A DNA stretch of 64,000 bases from Arenicola marina (GCA_964019135.1 OZ025248.1:41843670-41907669); one strand, 5' to 3'. Shown: positions 42,601 to 45,506, numbered from the stretch's first letter. Notes: generated by a model not told the origin, from the sequence alone. Numbers and translations: made by a program.

Positions 42601-45506
42601 GCGCCCAGTACTCCATAGCCTGGGGATGCGACCAGTTGGTGTGTACCCTGTGTGGTGAGTGGTCGGCTGTTGTTGCAGGCACGGCGTGCTGCGCCCAGTA
42701 CTCCATAGCCTGGGGATGCGACCAGTTGGTGTGTACCCTGTGCGGTGAGTGGTCGGCTGTTGTTGCAGGCACGGCGTGCTGCGCCCAGTACTCCATAGTC
42801 TGGGGATGCGACCAATTGGTGTGTACCCTGTGTGGTGAGTGGTCGGCTGTTGTTGCAGGCACGGCGTGCTGCGCCCAGTACTCCATAGCCTGGGGATGCG
42901 ACCAGTTGGTGTGTACCCTGTGTGGTGAGTGGTCGGCTGTTGTTGCAGGCACGGCGTGCTGCGCCCAGTACTCCATAGCCTGGGGATGCGACCAGTTGGT
43001 GTGTACCCTGTGCGGTGAGTGGTCGGCTGTTGTTGCAGGCACGGCGTGCTGCGCCCAGTACTCCATAGCCTGGGGATGCGACCAGTTGGTGTGTACCCTG
43101 TGTGGTGAGTGGTCGGCTGTTGTTGCAGGCACGGCGTGCTGCGCCCAGTACTCCATAGCCTGGGGATGCGACCAGTTGGTGTGTACCCTGTGCGGTAAGT
43201 GGTCGGCTGTTGTTGCAGACACGGCGTGCTGCGCCCAGTACTCCATAGCCTGGGGATGCGACCAGTTGGTGTGTACCCTGTGTGGTGAGTGGTCGGCTGT
43301 TGTTGCAGGCACGGCGTGCTGCGCCCAGTACTCCATAGCCTGGGGATGCGACCAGTTGGTGTGTACCCTGTGCGGTGAGTGGTCGGCTGTTGTTGCAGGC
43401 ACGGCGTGCTGCGCCCAGTACGCCATAGTCTGGGGATGCGACCAGTTGGTGTGTACCCTGTGTGGTGAGTGGTCGGCTGTTGTTGCAGACACGGCGTGCT
43501 GCGCCCAGTACTCCATAGCCTGGGGATGCGACCAGTTGGTGTGTACCCTGTGTGGTGAGTGGTCGGCTGTTGTTGCAGACACGGCGTGCTGCGCCCAGTA
43601 CTCCATAGCCTGGGGATGCGACCAGTTGGTGTGTACCCTGTGCGGTGAGTGGTCGGCTGTTGTTGCAGGCACGGCGTGCTGCGCCCAGTACGCCATAGTC
43701 TGGGGATGCGACCAATTGGTGTGTACCCTGTGTGGTGAGTGGTCGGCTGTTGTTGCAGGCTCGGCGTGCTGCGCCCAGTACTCCGTAGTCTGGGGATGCG
43801 ACCAGTTGGTGTGTACCCTGTGTGGTGAGTGGTCGGCTGTTGTTGCAGGCACGGCGTGCTGCGCCCAGTACTCCATAGCCTGGGGATGCGACCAATTGGT
43901 GTGTACCCTGTGTGGTGAGTGGTCGGCTGTTGTTGCAGGCTCGGCGTGCTGCGCCCAGTACTCCGTAGACGGATCCTGGTACCGGGCAGAGATCCTGAAC
44001 ACCGACCAGGGTCCTGAAGCCAGATGCGGAACCCTCTTTGTCGATTACGGGTCGTCGGAATACGTTACCAAGGAGAGGTAAGGGGTGCTTAGACGTACTG
44101 GTGACCACGCCAGCTGTCTGCCCAACCAGGATAACGTTAAGGATAACATTACAATAGATGTATCAAAGAGCGTGGGGAGGGATGTAAGTATGACATGTGG
44201 ATGTGACCACCACCGAATCGCCGTCGCCGGCGGGGGGGGGGGGGGGGCATTACAAGATAGATAATAATCTCTGTTACTGGCCTAGCTTAGCCCAAGTCAT
44301 GAAGTTGCAAGGTGACCCTGGTAACTCAGCGTAAGGCACAAATGTGTGTGCAGGATGAAGATCCCATGTGTTTCTTTGCGAAACGGAGCGGGTTACTCCC
44401 CACATACCTTGACCCTTCTCAGTGTCGCCGTGTGACCTACACGTCAAGGCGTCCTACTTAGATCAATAAAACTCTCTCTCTCTCTCTCGGCAGTGTGCGT
44501 GAGTTACCCGAGGAATGCCTCGAGCTTCCCGCACAAGCCCTCAAGTGTCGCTTGGAGGGCGTGCAACGTCCGAAAGGAGGGTGGCAACGATCAGACTTCG
44601 TCCAACTGTCCAGCCTCGTGGCCTCCAAGGTCCTCATCGCCGTGGTCAAGGTAACGGATGTCTTACGGGTGTTACTTTCTGTTGATTGCAGAGCGTTGAC
44701 GAGGCGATGTGGCTGTGGCGAGGGTCACCTTCTCTTACGGGTGTTGTTGACTGTTGATTGCAGAGCGTTGACGAGGGCGATGTGGCTGTGGCGAGGGTCA
44801 CGTTCTGTTACGGGTGTTGTTGACTGTTGATTGCAGAGCGTTGACGAGGGCGATGTGGCTGTGGCGAGGGTCACGTTCTGTTACGGGTGTTGTTGACTGT
44901 TGATTGCAGAGCGTTGATGAGGACGATGTGGCTGTGGCAAGGGTCACCTTCTCTTACGGGTGTTGTTGACTGTTGATTGCAGAGCGTTGACGAGGACGAT
45001 GTGACGGTGGTGCTGTACGATCACGAGGCTTTCGCGGAGCAGGGCGTGGACGCCCCGCTCGTCTACCACAGCATGCTGCCCGCCCAGCCAGACTCCGACA
45101 GCAGGTGAGGTCCGATACAGGGAGTAGGGAGGGGGAGGGGGCCGCCTTGTCGTTGGGACATGGGCGGAGTCAAGAGCTGGGGCGTGGTTTAGGTCGATCT
45201 ATACCTTGTTATTTTACTTTCAAGGTCAGATTTCAGATATAGAGATATTAGTATACCCAGAATATTGTTGTATCCAATCACTAACCAATATATGCTAAGT
45301 GAGGGGTGAACCATTGGCCCTGTAGTGGATTGCCATACAACCCGCACCCTCCTTGTTCCATGGTTAAGGTACGACTTGGGTCTACTTGCAGCGTCATTAT
45401 TGAGGAATCATACGTGGAGTCTGGGGACGAGCTGGATGCGGCCCCGGAGCAGTCAACTCGTACCTGGGCCGACGTTGCCGGCCAAGATCTCGGCCCAGCA
45501 TCGTGA
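537..45506 (+). CDS. RNF17: Multi-Tudor protein with embedded OTU domain, RNF17/TDRD4-like (34 exons, 5' partial)
   Basis: This spliced gene was assembled by eye from GT-AG junctions; all 33 junctions keep one open frame, giving 5,769 coding bases (about 1,922 residues) to the stop at 45504. Order: TRIM-like coiled coil, acidic linker, eTud 1, eTud 2, linker, eTud 3, Ser/Pro linker, eTud 4 split by an OTU domain, Pro/Ala linker, eTud 5, short acidic tail ending DVAGQDLGPAS. Family knowledge: RNF17 (Qin/Kumo) proteins have RING, B-box and about five Tudor domains, bind arginine-methylated PIWI proteins and act in germ-granule piRNA work. The RING/B-box is not in this window, so the assignment rests on the coiled coil and Tudor count. 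The OTU domain is not known to me in RNF17. Alternatives are another TDRD paralogue or a lineage-specific Tudor-OTU protein. The gene model is strong; the orthology is moderate. Confidence 0.75.
789..855 (+). CDS. Exon 2: coiled coil continued
   Basis: Acceptor tttacag, donor gtttgt (a weak donor), phase 2 to 0. The split codon joins to Arg, then EAELLHSLNQTVQCEANPLE. It completes the typical TRIM coiled-coil phrase in which an REAELL-like motif follows the first helix. Confidence 0.8.
1130..1178 (+). CDS. Exon 3: coiled coil continued
   Basis: Acceptor gaatacag, donor gtgagt, phase 0 to 1, only 49 bp. It encodes RKTLLKDMKSVEAALK, a charged amphipathic helix. The small size fits a coiled-coil exon; the call depends on phase agreement with exons 2 and 4. 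Confidence 0.7.
1179..1689. other. Intron 3, with poly-G tract
   Basis: No coding signal. A run of about 18 G lies near 1481..1497, inside otherwise AT-rich intron. Confidence 0.6.
1690..1885 (+). mobile_element. tRNA-derived SINE
   Basis: The head looks like a decayed tRNA: an A-box-like tagtggttaaagc near 1711 and a near-perfect B box, ggttcgaatcc, near 1750. The following cctgggtacctaatatgggg segment recurs in diverged form near 9139. It does not fold as a complete tRNA, so it is a SINE copy in intron 3. Boundaries are approximate. Confidence 0.6.
1960..2095 (+). CDS. Exon 4: end of coiled-coil region
   Basis: Acceptor tctctgtag, donor gtcagt, phase 1 to 2. Encodes EGRQLVNDGGRVVVNAQAML and on through DRLRGADNLPSVALRMETQQ. 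The second helix AQAMLDRLRG is typical of the region after a TRIM coiled coil. GC content rises sharply over the flanking introns, and the third base of codons is mostly G or C. Confidence 0.8.
2096..2839. other. Intron 4, nothing recognised
   Basis: AT-rich intron without repeats, coding signal or recognisable element. Confidence 0.5.
2840..2961 (+). CDS. Exon 5: acidic/Ser-rich linker; 3' end amplified as a minisatellite
   Basis: Acceptor ccttgtag, donor gtgagt, phase 2 to 1. Encodes VTVKALSEVPEEILPPMDDL followed by ADTASSSRHSPDSTSSLYTE. Low-complexity acidic and serine-rich linker between coiled coil and eTud 1. The last 55 coding bases and the donor recur in each unit of the following 89-bp array. 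Confidence 0.75.
2907..3990 (+). repeat. Donor-type minisatellite, 89-bp unit, 12 donors
   Basis: Each unit repeats the last 55 bases of exon 5, its GT donor and about 34 bases of intron. Donor positions step by exactly 89: 2962, 3051, 3140 and so on to 3941, the last full one. One copy (3051) has gttaat instead of gtgagt; nearly all others keep gtgagtatc. The partial last unit ends near 3990. Confidence 0.95.
4050..4090 (+). mobile_element. SINE tail fragment before exon 6
   Basis: The stretch gtgcacacacaagcggccta followed by aaacgcc matches the 3' tail of the SINE at 9080..9235 and the fragment near 28400. It ends a few bases upstream of the exon 6 acceptor. Confidence 0.45.
4099..4227 (+). 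CDS. Exon 6: acidic-to-basic linker
   Basis: Acceptor gtttgcag, donor gtaggt, phase 1 to 1. Encodes NGLSDAADGESDSQSVSSSH, then a basic stretch ending RPTRRPR. A disordered linker whose basic, Arg-rich end precedes eTud 1. Exon length is divisible by three with equal phases, so skipping would keep frame. Confidence 0.75.
4228..4596. other. Intron 6 with short AT-rich repeats
   Basis: Between about 4370 and 4580 the phrase taatatgtaaacatgtcaat recurs about eight times with variation, as a loose 29 to 36-bp tandem repeat. No coding signal. Confidence 0.6.
4597..4758 (+). CDS. Exon 7: eTud 1, SN-like N-terminal half
   Basis: Acceptor gttatag, donor gtgagt, phase 1 to 1. Encodes AKQQTVYVTHIKSPATFMVQ, then the helix SADDMSDFQKMTRQIRQHC. 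YVTHIKSPATFMVQ is the hallmark start of an extended Tudor domain: a beta strand, an SP turn, then an F-x-V-Q strand, as in TDRD proteins. Confidence 0.9.
4745..6845 (+). repeat. Donor-type minisatellite, 34-bp unit, about 61 copies
   Basis: Each unit holds the last 10 to 14 bases of exon 7 (gctccacatag), a gtgagt donor and about 17 bases of intron. Variants are gtgatt and gtaagt donors and a 33-bp form lacking one C. Long blocks recur exactly at an offset of 914 bp (for example 5156..5727 and 6070..6641), so a block was duplicated within the array. Confidence 0.95.
6976..7129 (+). CDS. Exon 8: eTud 1, Tudor core
   Basis: Acceptor cctcacag, donor gtgagc, phase 1 to 2. Encodes GDDLLAQYSQDNVWYRAKVI and later VKVAFVDYGNTDLVTA. 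The WYRA strand and the VDYGN signature mark a canonical Tudor barrel with the Asn that contacts dimethyl-arginine in well-studied family members. Confidence 0.95.
7130..7742. other. Intron 8, nothing recognised
   Basis: Ordinary AT-rich intron without repeats or coding signal. Confidence 0.5.
7743..7827 (+). CDS. Exon 9: eTud 1, C-terminal SN-like part
   Basis: Acceptor ggctccacag, donor gtgggt, phase 2 to 0. Encodes RIRTIPGKFLKLPAQARECT, then LFDIVPAGE. The pattern P-x-Q-A-x-C-x-L-x-x-I/V after the Tudor core is typical of the SN-like continuation of eTud domains. Confidence 0.9.
7828..8715. other. Intron 9, nothing recognised
   Basis: AT-rich intron; a short open frame on the minus strand over 8032..8379 has no coding character. 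Confidence 0.5.
8716..8787 (+). CDS. Exon 10: eTud 1, helix of SN-like part
   Basis: Acceptor tgcttcag, donor gtatat (weak), phase 0 to 0, 72 bp. Encodes DMQWSAEAIRNFALMTGDKP and MLLT. The W-S-x-E-A-x-x-x-F motif matches the W-S-x-x-A/S-x-x-F helix seen in eTud 2 and eTud 3 of the same gene. Confidence 0.85.
9080..9235 (+). mobile_element. tRNA-derived SINE
   Basis: It starts ctccctggtgtagtggttag, with an A-box-like segment, followed by a degenerate B box and the same cacctaatgtgtggcatgg body as the SINE at 1690. The tail is gtgcacaaaagcggcataaa. It lies in intron 10. Confidence 0.6.
9489..9648 (+). CDS. Exon 11: eTud 1 end and linker
   Basis: Acceptor tggttcag, donor gtaagt, phase 0 to 1. 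Encodes VMSETTEGVANVDLSKPGAD, then SVRDALVFLELA. The tail reads as the end of the SN-like fold (V-D-L at the strand, S-V-x-D-x-L-V at the last helix), then a short linker PMSVPSPDT. Confidence 0.85.
9660..11812 (+). repeat. G-rich minisatellite, 12/14-bp unit (gcacagtgtggggc)
   Basis: It begins about a dozen bases after the exon 11 donor and fills nearly all of intron 11. The unit alternates cacagtgtggggcg with a shorter cagtatggggcg form. Runs of four G recur about every 12 to 14 bases on the transcribed sense. Exon 11 sequence is not part of the unit. Long apparent proteins in both orientations are an artefact of the repeat. Confidence 0.95.
11882..11997 (+). CDS. Exon 12: eTud 2, start
   Basis: Acceptor gtttacag, donor gtacgc, phase 1 to 0. 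Encodes GLMPKPKRQFISPEMPSAGE, then SFVGVITHSQSPDGFYMQK. GVITHSQSPDGFYMQ is the entry strand pair of an eTud domain. Confidence 0.9.
11998..12522. other. Intron 12, nothing recognised
   Basis: No repeats; no coding signal. Confidence 0.5.
12523..12625 (+). CDS. Exon 13: eTud 2, SN-like helix
   Basis: Acceptor ttttcgtccag, donor gtcagg, phase 0 to 1. Encodes VGAEVHYLTEMALEMQATYS, then KKSADLYAVFFPQK. The helix after the F-Y-M-Q strand (L-T-E-M-A-L-E-M-Q) is where the OTU domain precedes the helix in eTud 4. Confidence 0.85.
12880..13056 (+). repeat. Acceptor-type minisatellite, 51 to 52-bp unit, 4 copies
   Basis: The sequence ctctacccag followed by gccaggtgtgtgtgagccag, with a C-rich tract, recurs with AG at 12890, 12942, 12993 and 13044. 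The last is the exon 14 acceptor. Units carry the acceptor and about 20 bases of coding sequence. Only the last reads on into the Tudor core. Confidence 0.9.
13045..13220 (+). CDS. Exon 14: eTud 2, Tudor core
   Basis: Acceptor tctacccag, donor gtaaac, phase 1 to 0. Encodes GQVCVSQFSVDNAWYRALVT, then VQVLYVDYGNVERVSYLRLR and KFLILPTQ. WYRA and VDYGN are intact, so methyl-arginine binding is plausible. Confidence 0.95.
13464..13580 (+). pseudogene. Duplicated fragment of exon 21 inside intron 14
   Basis: These 117 bases match 27821..27937 of exon 21 with three differences by my reading (97%). Both start tacgaggaggagtt and end gacatctcg. The copy lacks the exon 21 acceptor and donor, and in its own frame runs on to a stop near 13626. 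eTud 2 already has its own equivalent in exon 15, so this is a stray copy, duplicated about 14 kb upstream. Use as an alternative exon cannot be excluded. Confidence 0.85.
13658..13723 (+). CDS. Exon 15: eTud 2, C-terminal SN-like strand
   Basis: Acceptor catgtaccag, donor gtaggt, phase 0 to 0, 66 bp. Encodes AISCKLADVCPPGGLQKKWS then QE. A-x-x-C-x-L-A is the usual SN-like strand after the core. About 45 of its 66 bases are part of the following repeat unit. Confidence 0.9.
13679..13919 (+). repeat. Donor-type minisatellite, 54-bp unit (left part)
   Basis: The unit is 45 bases of exon 15 (gatgtctgtcctcccggtgg through tctcaggag) plus gtaggtgtc of the intron. Most of each unit is coding sequence. 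The array is interrupted at 13920 by a foldback element and resumes at 14215. Confidence 0.95.
13920..14214. mobile_element. Foldback/MITE-like insertion in the 54-bp array
   Basis: Two palindromic blocks. Block 1: ttaatgcatacttctattgt at 13920 pairs with its near-complement ending gcattaa at 14103. Block 2: gataaggaatgagttgtagg near 14108 pairs with cctacaactcattccttatc ending near 14211. Loops contain cattattg/caataatg pairs. No ORF. The array continues in register-like fashion on both sides, so it inserted after the array formed. Confidence 0.7.
14215..15290 (+). repeat. Donor-type minisatellite, 54-bp unit (right part, about 20 copies)
   Basis: Same unit as at 13679. A four-unit higher-order pattern of 216 bp is visible, marked by ggagataggt, cttaggaggtaggt and cgatggcctac variants that recur in order near 14340, 14550 and 14770. 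The unit length is a multiple of three, so it stays open over more than 1 kb without being coding. Confidence 0.95.
15561..15615 (+). CDS. Exon 16: eTud 2, helix of SN-like part
   Basis: Acceptor catgttgcag, donor gtttgt, phase 0 to 1, 55 bp. Encodes AVDFMAKQNFKQVSVQVQ. With exon 15 it forms W-S-Q-E-A-V-D-F-M, the same motif as W-S-Q-T-S-I-E-F-M in eTud 3. Confidence 0.85.
15926..16028 (+). CDS. Exon 17: eTud 2, final strands and helix
   Basis: Acceptor gttttcag, donor gttcgt (weak), phase 1 to 2. Encodes ATLGNRLLDVVVCDELDVLN, then TQLVDQGLAVSTGP. L-V-D-Q-G-L-A is the classic final helix of an eTud domain. The donor was chosen because it keeps frame with exon 18. Confidence 0.85.
16029..17017. 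other. Intron 17, left part, nothing recognised
   Basis: AT-rich intron; near 16515..16560 a short cccgggcta motif appears twice. No coding signal. Confidence 0.5.
17018..17567. mobile_element. Long inverted-repeat (foldback) element, about 550 bp
   Basis: The left arm (about 17018..17205) and right arm (about 17385..17567) are near-complementary. Paired landmarks include cgtttcggcccatattttcc with ggaaaatatgggccgaaacg, and ccaaacttacgtttgtactg with cagtacaaacgtaagtttgg. The centre is about 180 bp. No ORF; a non-autonomous DNA element or a duplicated inverted LINE 3' end are both possible, since it abuts the LINE at its right end. Confidence 0.7.
17560..18888 (-). mobile_element. 5'-truncated LINE with reverse transcriptase (Jockey/CR1-like)
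   Basis: On the minus strand the RT domain starts GRLFPDKLKMAKVIPICKKG, followed by YRPISILPAILKVFEKIV, the GVPQGSILGPLLFIIYIND motif, and IIYADDTNLF carrying the YADD catalytic box. A C-terminal part with YNTRNKQ-like residues follows to about 17570. The endonuclease and N-terminus are missing and the frame is broken in at least two places, so it is a dead copy. The 5' end falls about 15 bases before the exon 18 acceptor. Family knowledge: non-LTR elements with this motif set belong to the Jockey/CR1/L2 group. Confidence 0.85.
18905..19022 (+). CDS. Exon 18: linker after eTud 2
   Basis: Acceptor cccttgcag, donor gtacct, phase 2 to 0. The split codon gives Cys, then SLIQPSDDTGPTAVPDDRGS and KLPVSGVDIEADSKLAISM. 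A disordered acidic linker. Its polypyrimidine tract lies at the 5' end of the LINE copy. Confidence 0.75.
19023..19462. other. Intron 18, nothing recognised
   Basis: No repeats or coding signal. Confidence 0.5.
19463..19785 (+). CDS. Exon 19: linker and start of eTud 3
   Basis: Acceptor gacatttag, donor gtgagt, phase 0 to 2. Starts MTKKETEAPSVRQSAKASRL, an Ala/Gly-rich basic linker, and ends with WVEVPDSHQVVVSHTRNPGH FYLQM-type residues. HQVVVSHTRNPGHFYLQ is the eTud entry. The first codon is ATG directly after the AG, which could look like a gene start, but phases join it to exon 18. Confidence 0.85.
19786..20302. other. Intron 19, nothing recognised
   Basis: AT-rich, no repeats. Confidence 0.5.
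20303..20459 (+). CDS. Exon 20: eTud 3, helix and first half of Tudor core
   Basis: Acceptor ttgatgcag, donor gtaaaa, phase 2 to 0. Encodes QLMEDLDAAAMARSTSVSLA, then EDQLWYRAKIISLAQDGKAK. The LWYRAKI strand is Tudor core; the intron then splits the barrel before the L-D-Y-G strand on exon 21, more than 7 kb away. Confidence 0.9.
20438..27710 (+). repeat. Donor-type minisatellite, 34-bp unit, about 213 copies, 7.2 kb
   Basis: The unit ggggcaggacgacggggtaa plus ag, then gtagggctgact, resembles the exon 20 end (acaggacgggaaggcaaag) followed by a GT donor. It thus appears seeded from the junction. Variant blocks mix gcggtgactgg, gctgattgg and 31-bp forms. A rare variant pair (gtcggggtaaaggcatggc and ggcagaacgacgg) occurs at 24481/24541 and again 1,122 bp later, showing a 33-unit duplication. 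Proteins of over 1,600 residues on the minus strand are artefacts. Confidence 0.95.
27800..28009 (+). CDS. Exon 21: eTud 3, second half of core and SN-like part
   Basis: Acceptor gacaaccag, donor gtgagt, phase 0 to 0, 70 codons. Encodes VLMLDYGYEEELDVGELRPL, then SCCFRCHMAEVQPAGD and WSQTSIEFMAEKL. The core signature reads LDYGY: the Asn of D-Y-G-N is Tyr, so ligand binding may differ or be lost. A 117-base fragment is duplicated at 13464. Confidence 0.9.
28010..28350. other. Intron 21, nothing else recognised
   Basis: No repeats or coding signal before the SINE tail. Confidence 0.5.
28366..28453 (+). mobile_element. SINE tail insertion with 15-bp target duplication at the exon 22 acceptor
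   Basis: The 15 bases tgttgttgcagggtc occur at 28351..28365 and again at 28454..28468. The 88-bp insert between them carries gtgcacaaacgcggcgtaaa, the SINE tail seen near 9210. The duplicated target contains the acceptor AG and the first bases of exon 22. Use of the upstream AG at 28361 would meet an in-frame TAA after 13 codons. Confidence 0.75.
28465..28610 (+). CDS. Exon 22: end of eTud 3
   Basis: Acceptor ttgttgcag, donor gtacaa, phase 0 to 2. Encodes GPVDERGSLPVDLLLQEVVQ, then FKSFQQMLLDRGLALPKR. L-P-V-D-L then L-L-D-R-G-L-A are the last strand and helix of eTud; compare LVDQGLA in eTud 2. Confidence 0.9.
28907..29775 (+). CDS. Exon 23: long Ser/Pro linker and first strand of eTud 4
   Basis: Acceptor gtggttgcag, donor gtcagt, phase 2 to 1, 869 bp, the longest exon. 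Starts SMRRPAGSGSGTSGGTTSGE and is disordered for about 230 residues. It holds an in-frame 16-residue repeat (about 4.8 copies, SQSPVALKPTSSP-like). Then come acidic patches (EEDEESDSP), and finally TYVDYSALIYVQEVQP, which aligns with the F-x-V-Q entry strand of the other eTuds. The domain continues after the OTU exon. Confidence 0.85.
29097..29325 (+). repeat. Coding 48-bp tandem repeat inside exon 23
   Basis: Five imperfect 16-codon units share the pattern S-P-x-x-D/G-S-Q-S/T-P-V-A-x-K-P-T-S. Unlike the intronic arrays it is in frame and diverged at first and second codon positions. It may offer repeated S/T-P sites. Confidence 0.8.
29840..29970 (+). repeat. 43-bp tandem repeat, three copies
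   Basis: The phrase cctgtttcataaaactgcat, then tagggattacgtaatgcag, occurs three times near 29849, 29888 and 29930. The gcccgtttcataaaac motif resembles ends of short interspersed DNA elements in invertebrate genomes. Confidence 0.7.
29976..31250. other. Intron 23, left part, nothing recognised
   Basis: AT-rich intron with only short, non-conserved open frames. A missing small exon here cannot be excluded but none is needed for frame. Confidence 0.5.
31255..31965 (+). repeat. 33-bp minisatellite, about 21 copies
   Basis: Unit acccagtgtgtgttctcgct then ctatcttgacctt. Copies alternate between ctcgctctat, cactatat and cccgctctat forms, with a two-unit pattern near 31710..31910. It lies about 100 bp upstream of the OTU exon. 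Each unit holds a pyrimidine stretch and cccag, so each resembles a weak acceptor. The unit is a multiple of three and stays open without being a gene. Confidence 0.9.
32070..32717 (+). CDS. Exon 24: OTU-family cysteine protease domain
   Basis: Acceptor tgctttcag, donor gtgagg, phase 1 to 1, 648 bp (216 codons). It encodes VVLQDAYLAQTGLRRFKIV, then RDGNCLFRALAAALW with the catalytic-type Asp and Cys, HAETRRAVCGVLRRN, EIQAACHGYGLRVKLFLGG, and near the end GLYDNGHYDLVVACAED with the catalytic-type His. Spacing and side motifs match the OTUD4/ALG13/Drosophila Otu group, known deubiquitinases or relatives. All key residues seem present. It is one uninterrupted GC-rich exon, unlike its neighbours of about 100 bp, and lies inside eTud 4. 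Target and activity are unknown. Confidence 0.92.
32718..33030 (+). promoter_or_regulatory. Read-through tail and possible intronic poly(A) signals after the OTU exon
   Basis: Without splicing at 32718 the OTU frame runs 18 more codons to TAA at 32771. AATAAA follows at 32773 and 32791. This could end a short isoform after the OTU domain. AT-rich introns hold such hexamers by chance, so it is only a candidate. Confidence 0.35.
33031..33200 (+). CDS. Exon 25: eTud 4, helix and first half of Tudor core
   Basis: Acceptor gtgtctccag, donor gtaagc, phase 1 to 0. Encodes EHSILQQLMDVLQKRFRDSS, then WSVGQSMVARYTLDDMYYRA. It resumes the eTud fold left at the end of exon 23. The YYRARI strand is Tudor core. 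Confidence 0.9.
33168..33690 (+). repeat. Donor-type complex minisatellite after exon 25
   Basis: A 34-bp unit (caccctccatctacaccctc plus atgatatcaccccc) fills the intron. Twice, near 33413..33445 and 33592..33622, the array carries a copy of the exon 25 end (atcaccgacatcaaggagtt, aggcccctaag-like) followed by gtcagcc, matching the true donor region gtaagcc. The exon end thus entered a higher-order unit of about 185 bp. Confidence 0.85.
33890..34009 (+). CDS. Exon 26: eTud 4, second half of Tudor core
   Basis: Acceptor gtgacgcag, donor gtaggt, phase 0 to 0. Encodes VMYVDFGNSEVIPASRLRDH, then IPQQCIPCVLANIAP. VDFGN keeps the Asn with Phe for Tyr, a common variant. Q-C-I-P-C-V-L-A-N-I is the SN-like strand. 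Confidence 0.92.
34010..34130 (+). repeat. Alternating purine-pyrimidine repeat directly after exon 26 donor
   Basis: A 12/18-bp unit gtgcgcctgcgcgtgctc starts within the first intron bases. The alternation of G/A with C/T over about 110 bp is the composition that favours Z-DNA. Confidence 0.85.
34225..34410 (+). repeat. 27-bp AT-rich minisatellite, about 7 copies
   Basis: Unit gatatattagttggatattt plus aacttga. Nearly perfect copies. Confidence 0.9.
34440..34995 (+). repeat. 25-bp minisatellite carrying CACGTG E-boxes, about 22 copies
   Basis: Unit caatgccatgtctaggacac plus gtgat. Roughly two thirds of the units keep CACGTG; a block near 34680..34790 has CACATG instead. The palindrome TGATCA is also frequent. 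It lies in intron 26. Confidence 0.9.
35049..35135 (+). CDS. Exon 27: eTud 4, SN-like part
   Basis: Acceptor tgtttcag, donor gtaatt, phase 0 to 0, 29 codons: VSEDGRWSVPVLDKIHGMVV, then GKTCTLDVL. The W-S-x-x-V helix and C-T-L-D-V strand fit the eTud pattern. Confidence 0.9.
35170..37948 (+). repeat. 26-bp minisatellite, about 107 copies
   Basis: Unit ttctgtcgccaatagagcag then tctgcc. It starts about 35 bases after the exon 27 donor and fills intron 27. Variants: aatagagcag, agtagagcgg, and in the right third a two-unit alternation with caaatagagctg from about 37140 on. No exon sequence in the unit. Long minus-strand ORFs are artefacts. Confidence 0.95.
38059..38358 (+). CDS. Exon 28: end of eTud 4 and Pro/Ala linker
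   Basis: Acceptor tgcccgcag, donor gtaagt, phase 0 to 0, 100 codons. Encodes SVAAGPVLTVDLWLPNGALL, then TDLLQATGMA, the last strand and helix of eTud. A linker follows with three T-A-P-G repeats and an acidic P-E-P-E-P-E-T-D stretch. Ends DLGVPQRS. The equal phases mean skipping would keep frame but remove the domain end. Confidence 0.9.
38359..38662. other. Intron 28, nothing recognised
   Basis: Short intron of about 300 bp, AT-rich, no repeats. Confidence 0.5.
38663..38749 (+). CDS. Exon 29: eTud 5, entry strand
   Basis: Acceptor gcttgcag, donor gtcagt, phase 0 to 0. Encodes TASPFSPLVRPASGDLMLVS, then VTQVDAPDT. With exon 30 it gives V-T-Q-V-D-A-P-D-T-V-Y-I-Q, the usual eTud entry. Confidence 0.9.
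38777..41270 (+). repeat. 18-bp minisatellite, more than 130 copies
   Basis: Unit ccccactctgtaggccga starts about 27 bases after the exon 29 donor. Blocks of several hundred bases recur (39130..39300 with 39680..39850, for example). After about 40560 copies become diverse, with gctaac, gcgcac and atttgt variants. C-runs on the + strand mean G-runs on the template. Confidence 0.95.
41290..41340 (+). mobile_element. Possible SINE tail before exon 30
   Basis: The stretch gttagcccttgtgttggcat, then aaagcggcctgacc, resembles the diverged SINE tails near 4060 and 9200. It is short and diverged. Confidence 0.3.
41348..41492 (+). CDS. Exon 30: eTud 5, SN-like helix
   Basis: Acceptor gtttgcag, donor gtgagt, phase 0 to 1. 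Encodes VYIQHVSQDDAKEPHFTAIN, then KELDLLLQLSDYLNSNCHHF and LPLDRLAP. It completes the N-terminal part of eTud 5. Confidence 0.9.
41493..42434. other. Intron 30, left part, with a short palindrome-rich element
   Basis: Three imperfect copies of cacgccaagccggcctcaat occur at 41520..41600. From about 41610 to 41765 acgaaggttcgtac and tacgaaccttcgta recur in both orientations, as in a small foldback element. The rest holds repeats of catgatggggtcatga near 42020. No coding signal. Confidence 0.5.
42435..43965 (+). repeat. Acceptor-type minisatellite, 90-bp unit, about 17 copies
   Basis: Each unit has ctgttgttgcag, the first 27 or so coding bases of exon 31 (gcacggcgtgctgcgcccag tactcc), a gcctggggatgcgaccagtt gg segment, and ggtgagtgg. 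Every unit has an acceptor-like AG and a donor-like GT. Period is exactly 90, so all copies stay in one frame. The last copy is the true exon 31 start. Confidence 0.95.
43939..44077 (+). CDS. Exon 31: eTud 5, Tudor core
   Basis: Acceptor tgttgttgcag, donor gtaagg, phase 1 to 2. Encodes GSACCAQYSVDGSWYRAEIL, then CGTLFVDYGSSEYVTKE. WYRAEI is intact; D-Y-G-N is D-Y-G-S, so the usual Asn is lost. The true acceptor was chosen because only it reads into GSWYRA. Confidence 0.92.
44220..44250 (+). repeat. Poly-G tract
   Basis: A run of about 17 G in intron 31 near 44231..44247; similar to the tracts near 1481 and 58421. Confidence 0.7.
44345..44490 (+). mobile_element. SINE 3' half with (CT)n tail forming the exon 32 pyrimidine tract
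   Basis: gatgaagatcccatgtgttt through cctacttagatcaataaaac resembles the 3' half of the SINE at 58555. It ends in nine or so CT units that run straight into ggcag, the exon 32 acceptor. Confidence 0.5.
44494..44650 (+). CDS. Exon 32: eTud 5, SN-like part
   Basis: Acceptor ctctcggcag, donor gtaacg, phase 2 to 0. Encodes SVRELPEECLELPAQALKCR, then LEGVQRPKGGWQRSDFVQLS. L-P-A-Q-A-L-K-C-x-L is the SN-like strand. Confidence 0.92.
44651..44982 (+). repeat. Acceptor-type minisatellite, 73-bp unit
   Basis: The phrase gttgattgcagagcgttgac, then gaggacgatgtg, occurs with AG at 44691, 44763, 44836, 44909 and 44982. The last is the true exon 33 acceptor. Decoy copies run into stops soon after the repeated part. 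Confidence 0.93.
44983..45104 (+). CDS. Exon 33: eTud 5, final strand and helix
   Basis: Acceptor ttgattgcag, donor gtgagg, phase 0 to 2. Encodes SVDEDDVTVVLYDHEAFAEQ, then GVDAPLVYHSMLPAQPDSDS. V-T-V-V-L-Y-D is the closing strand. Confidence 0.88.
45392..45506 (+). CDS. Exon 34: acidic C-terminal tail and stop
   Basis: Acceptor tctacttgcag, phase 2. The split codon gives Ser, then VIIEESYVESGDELDAAPEQ, STRTWADVAGQDLGPAS and TGA at 45504. It ends the protein. Confidence 0.88.
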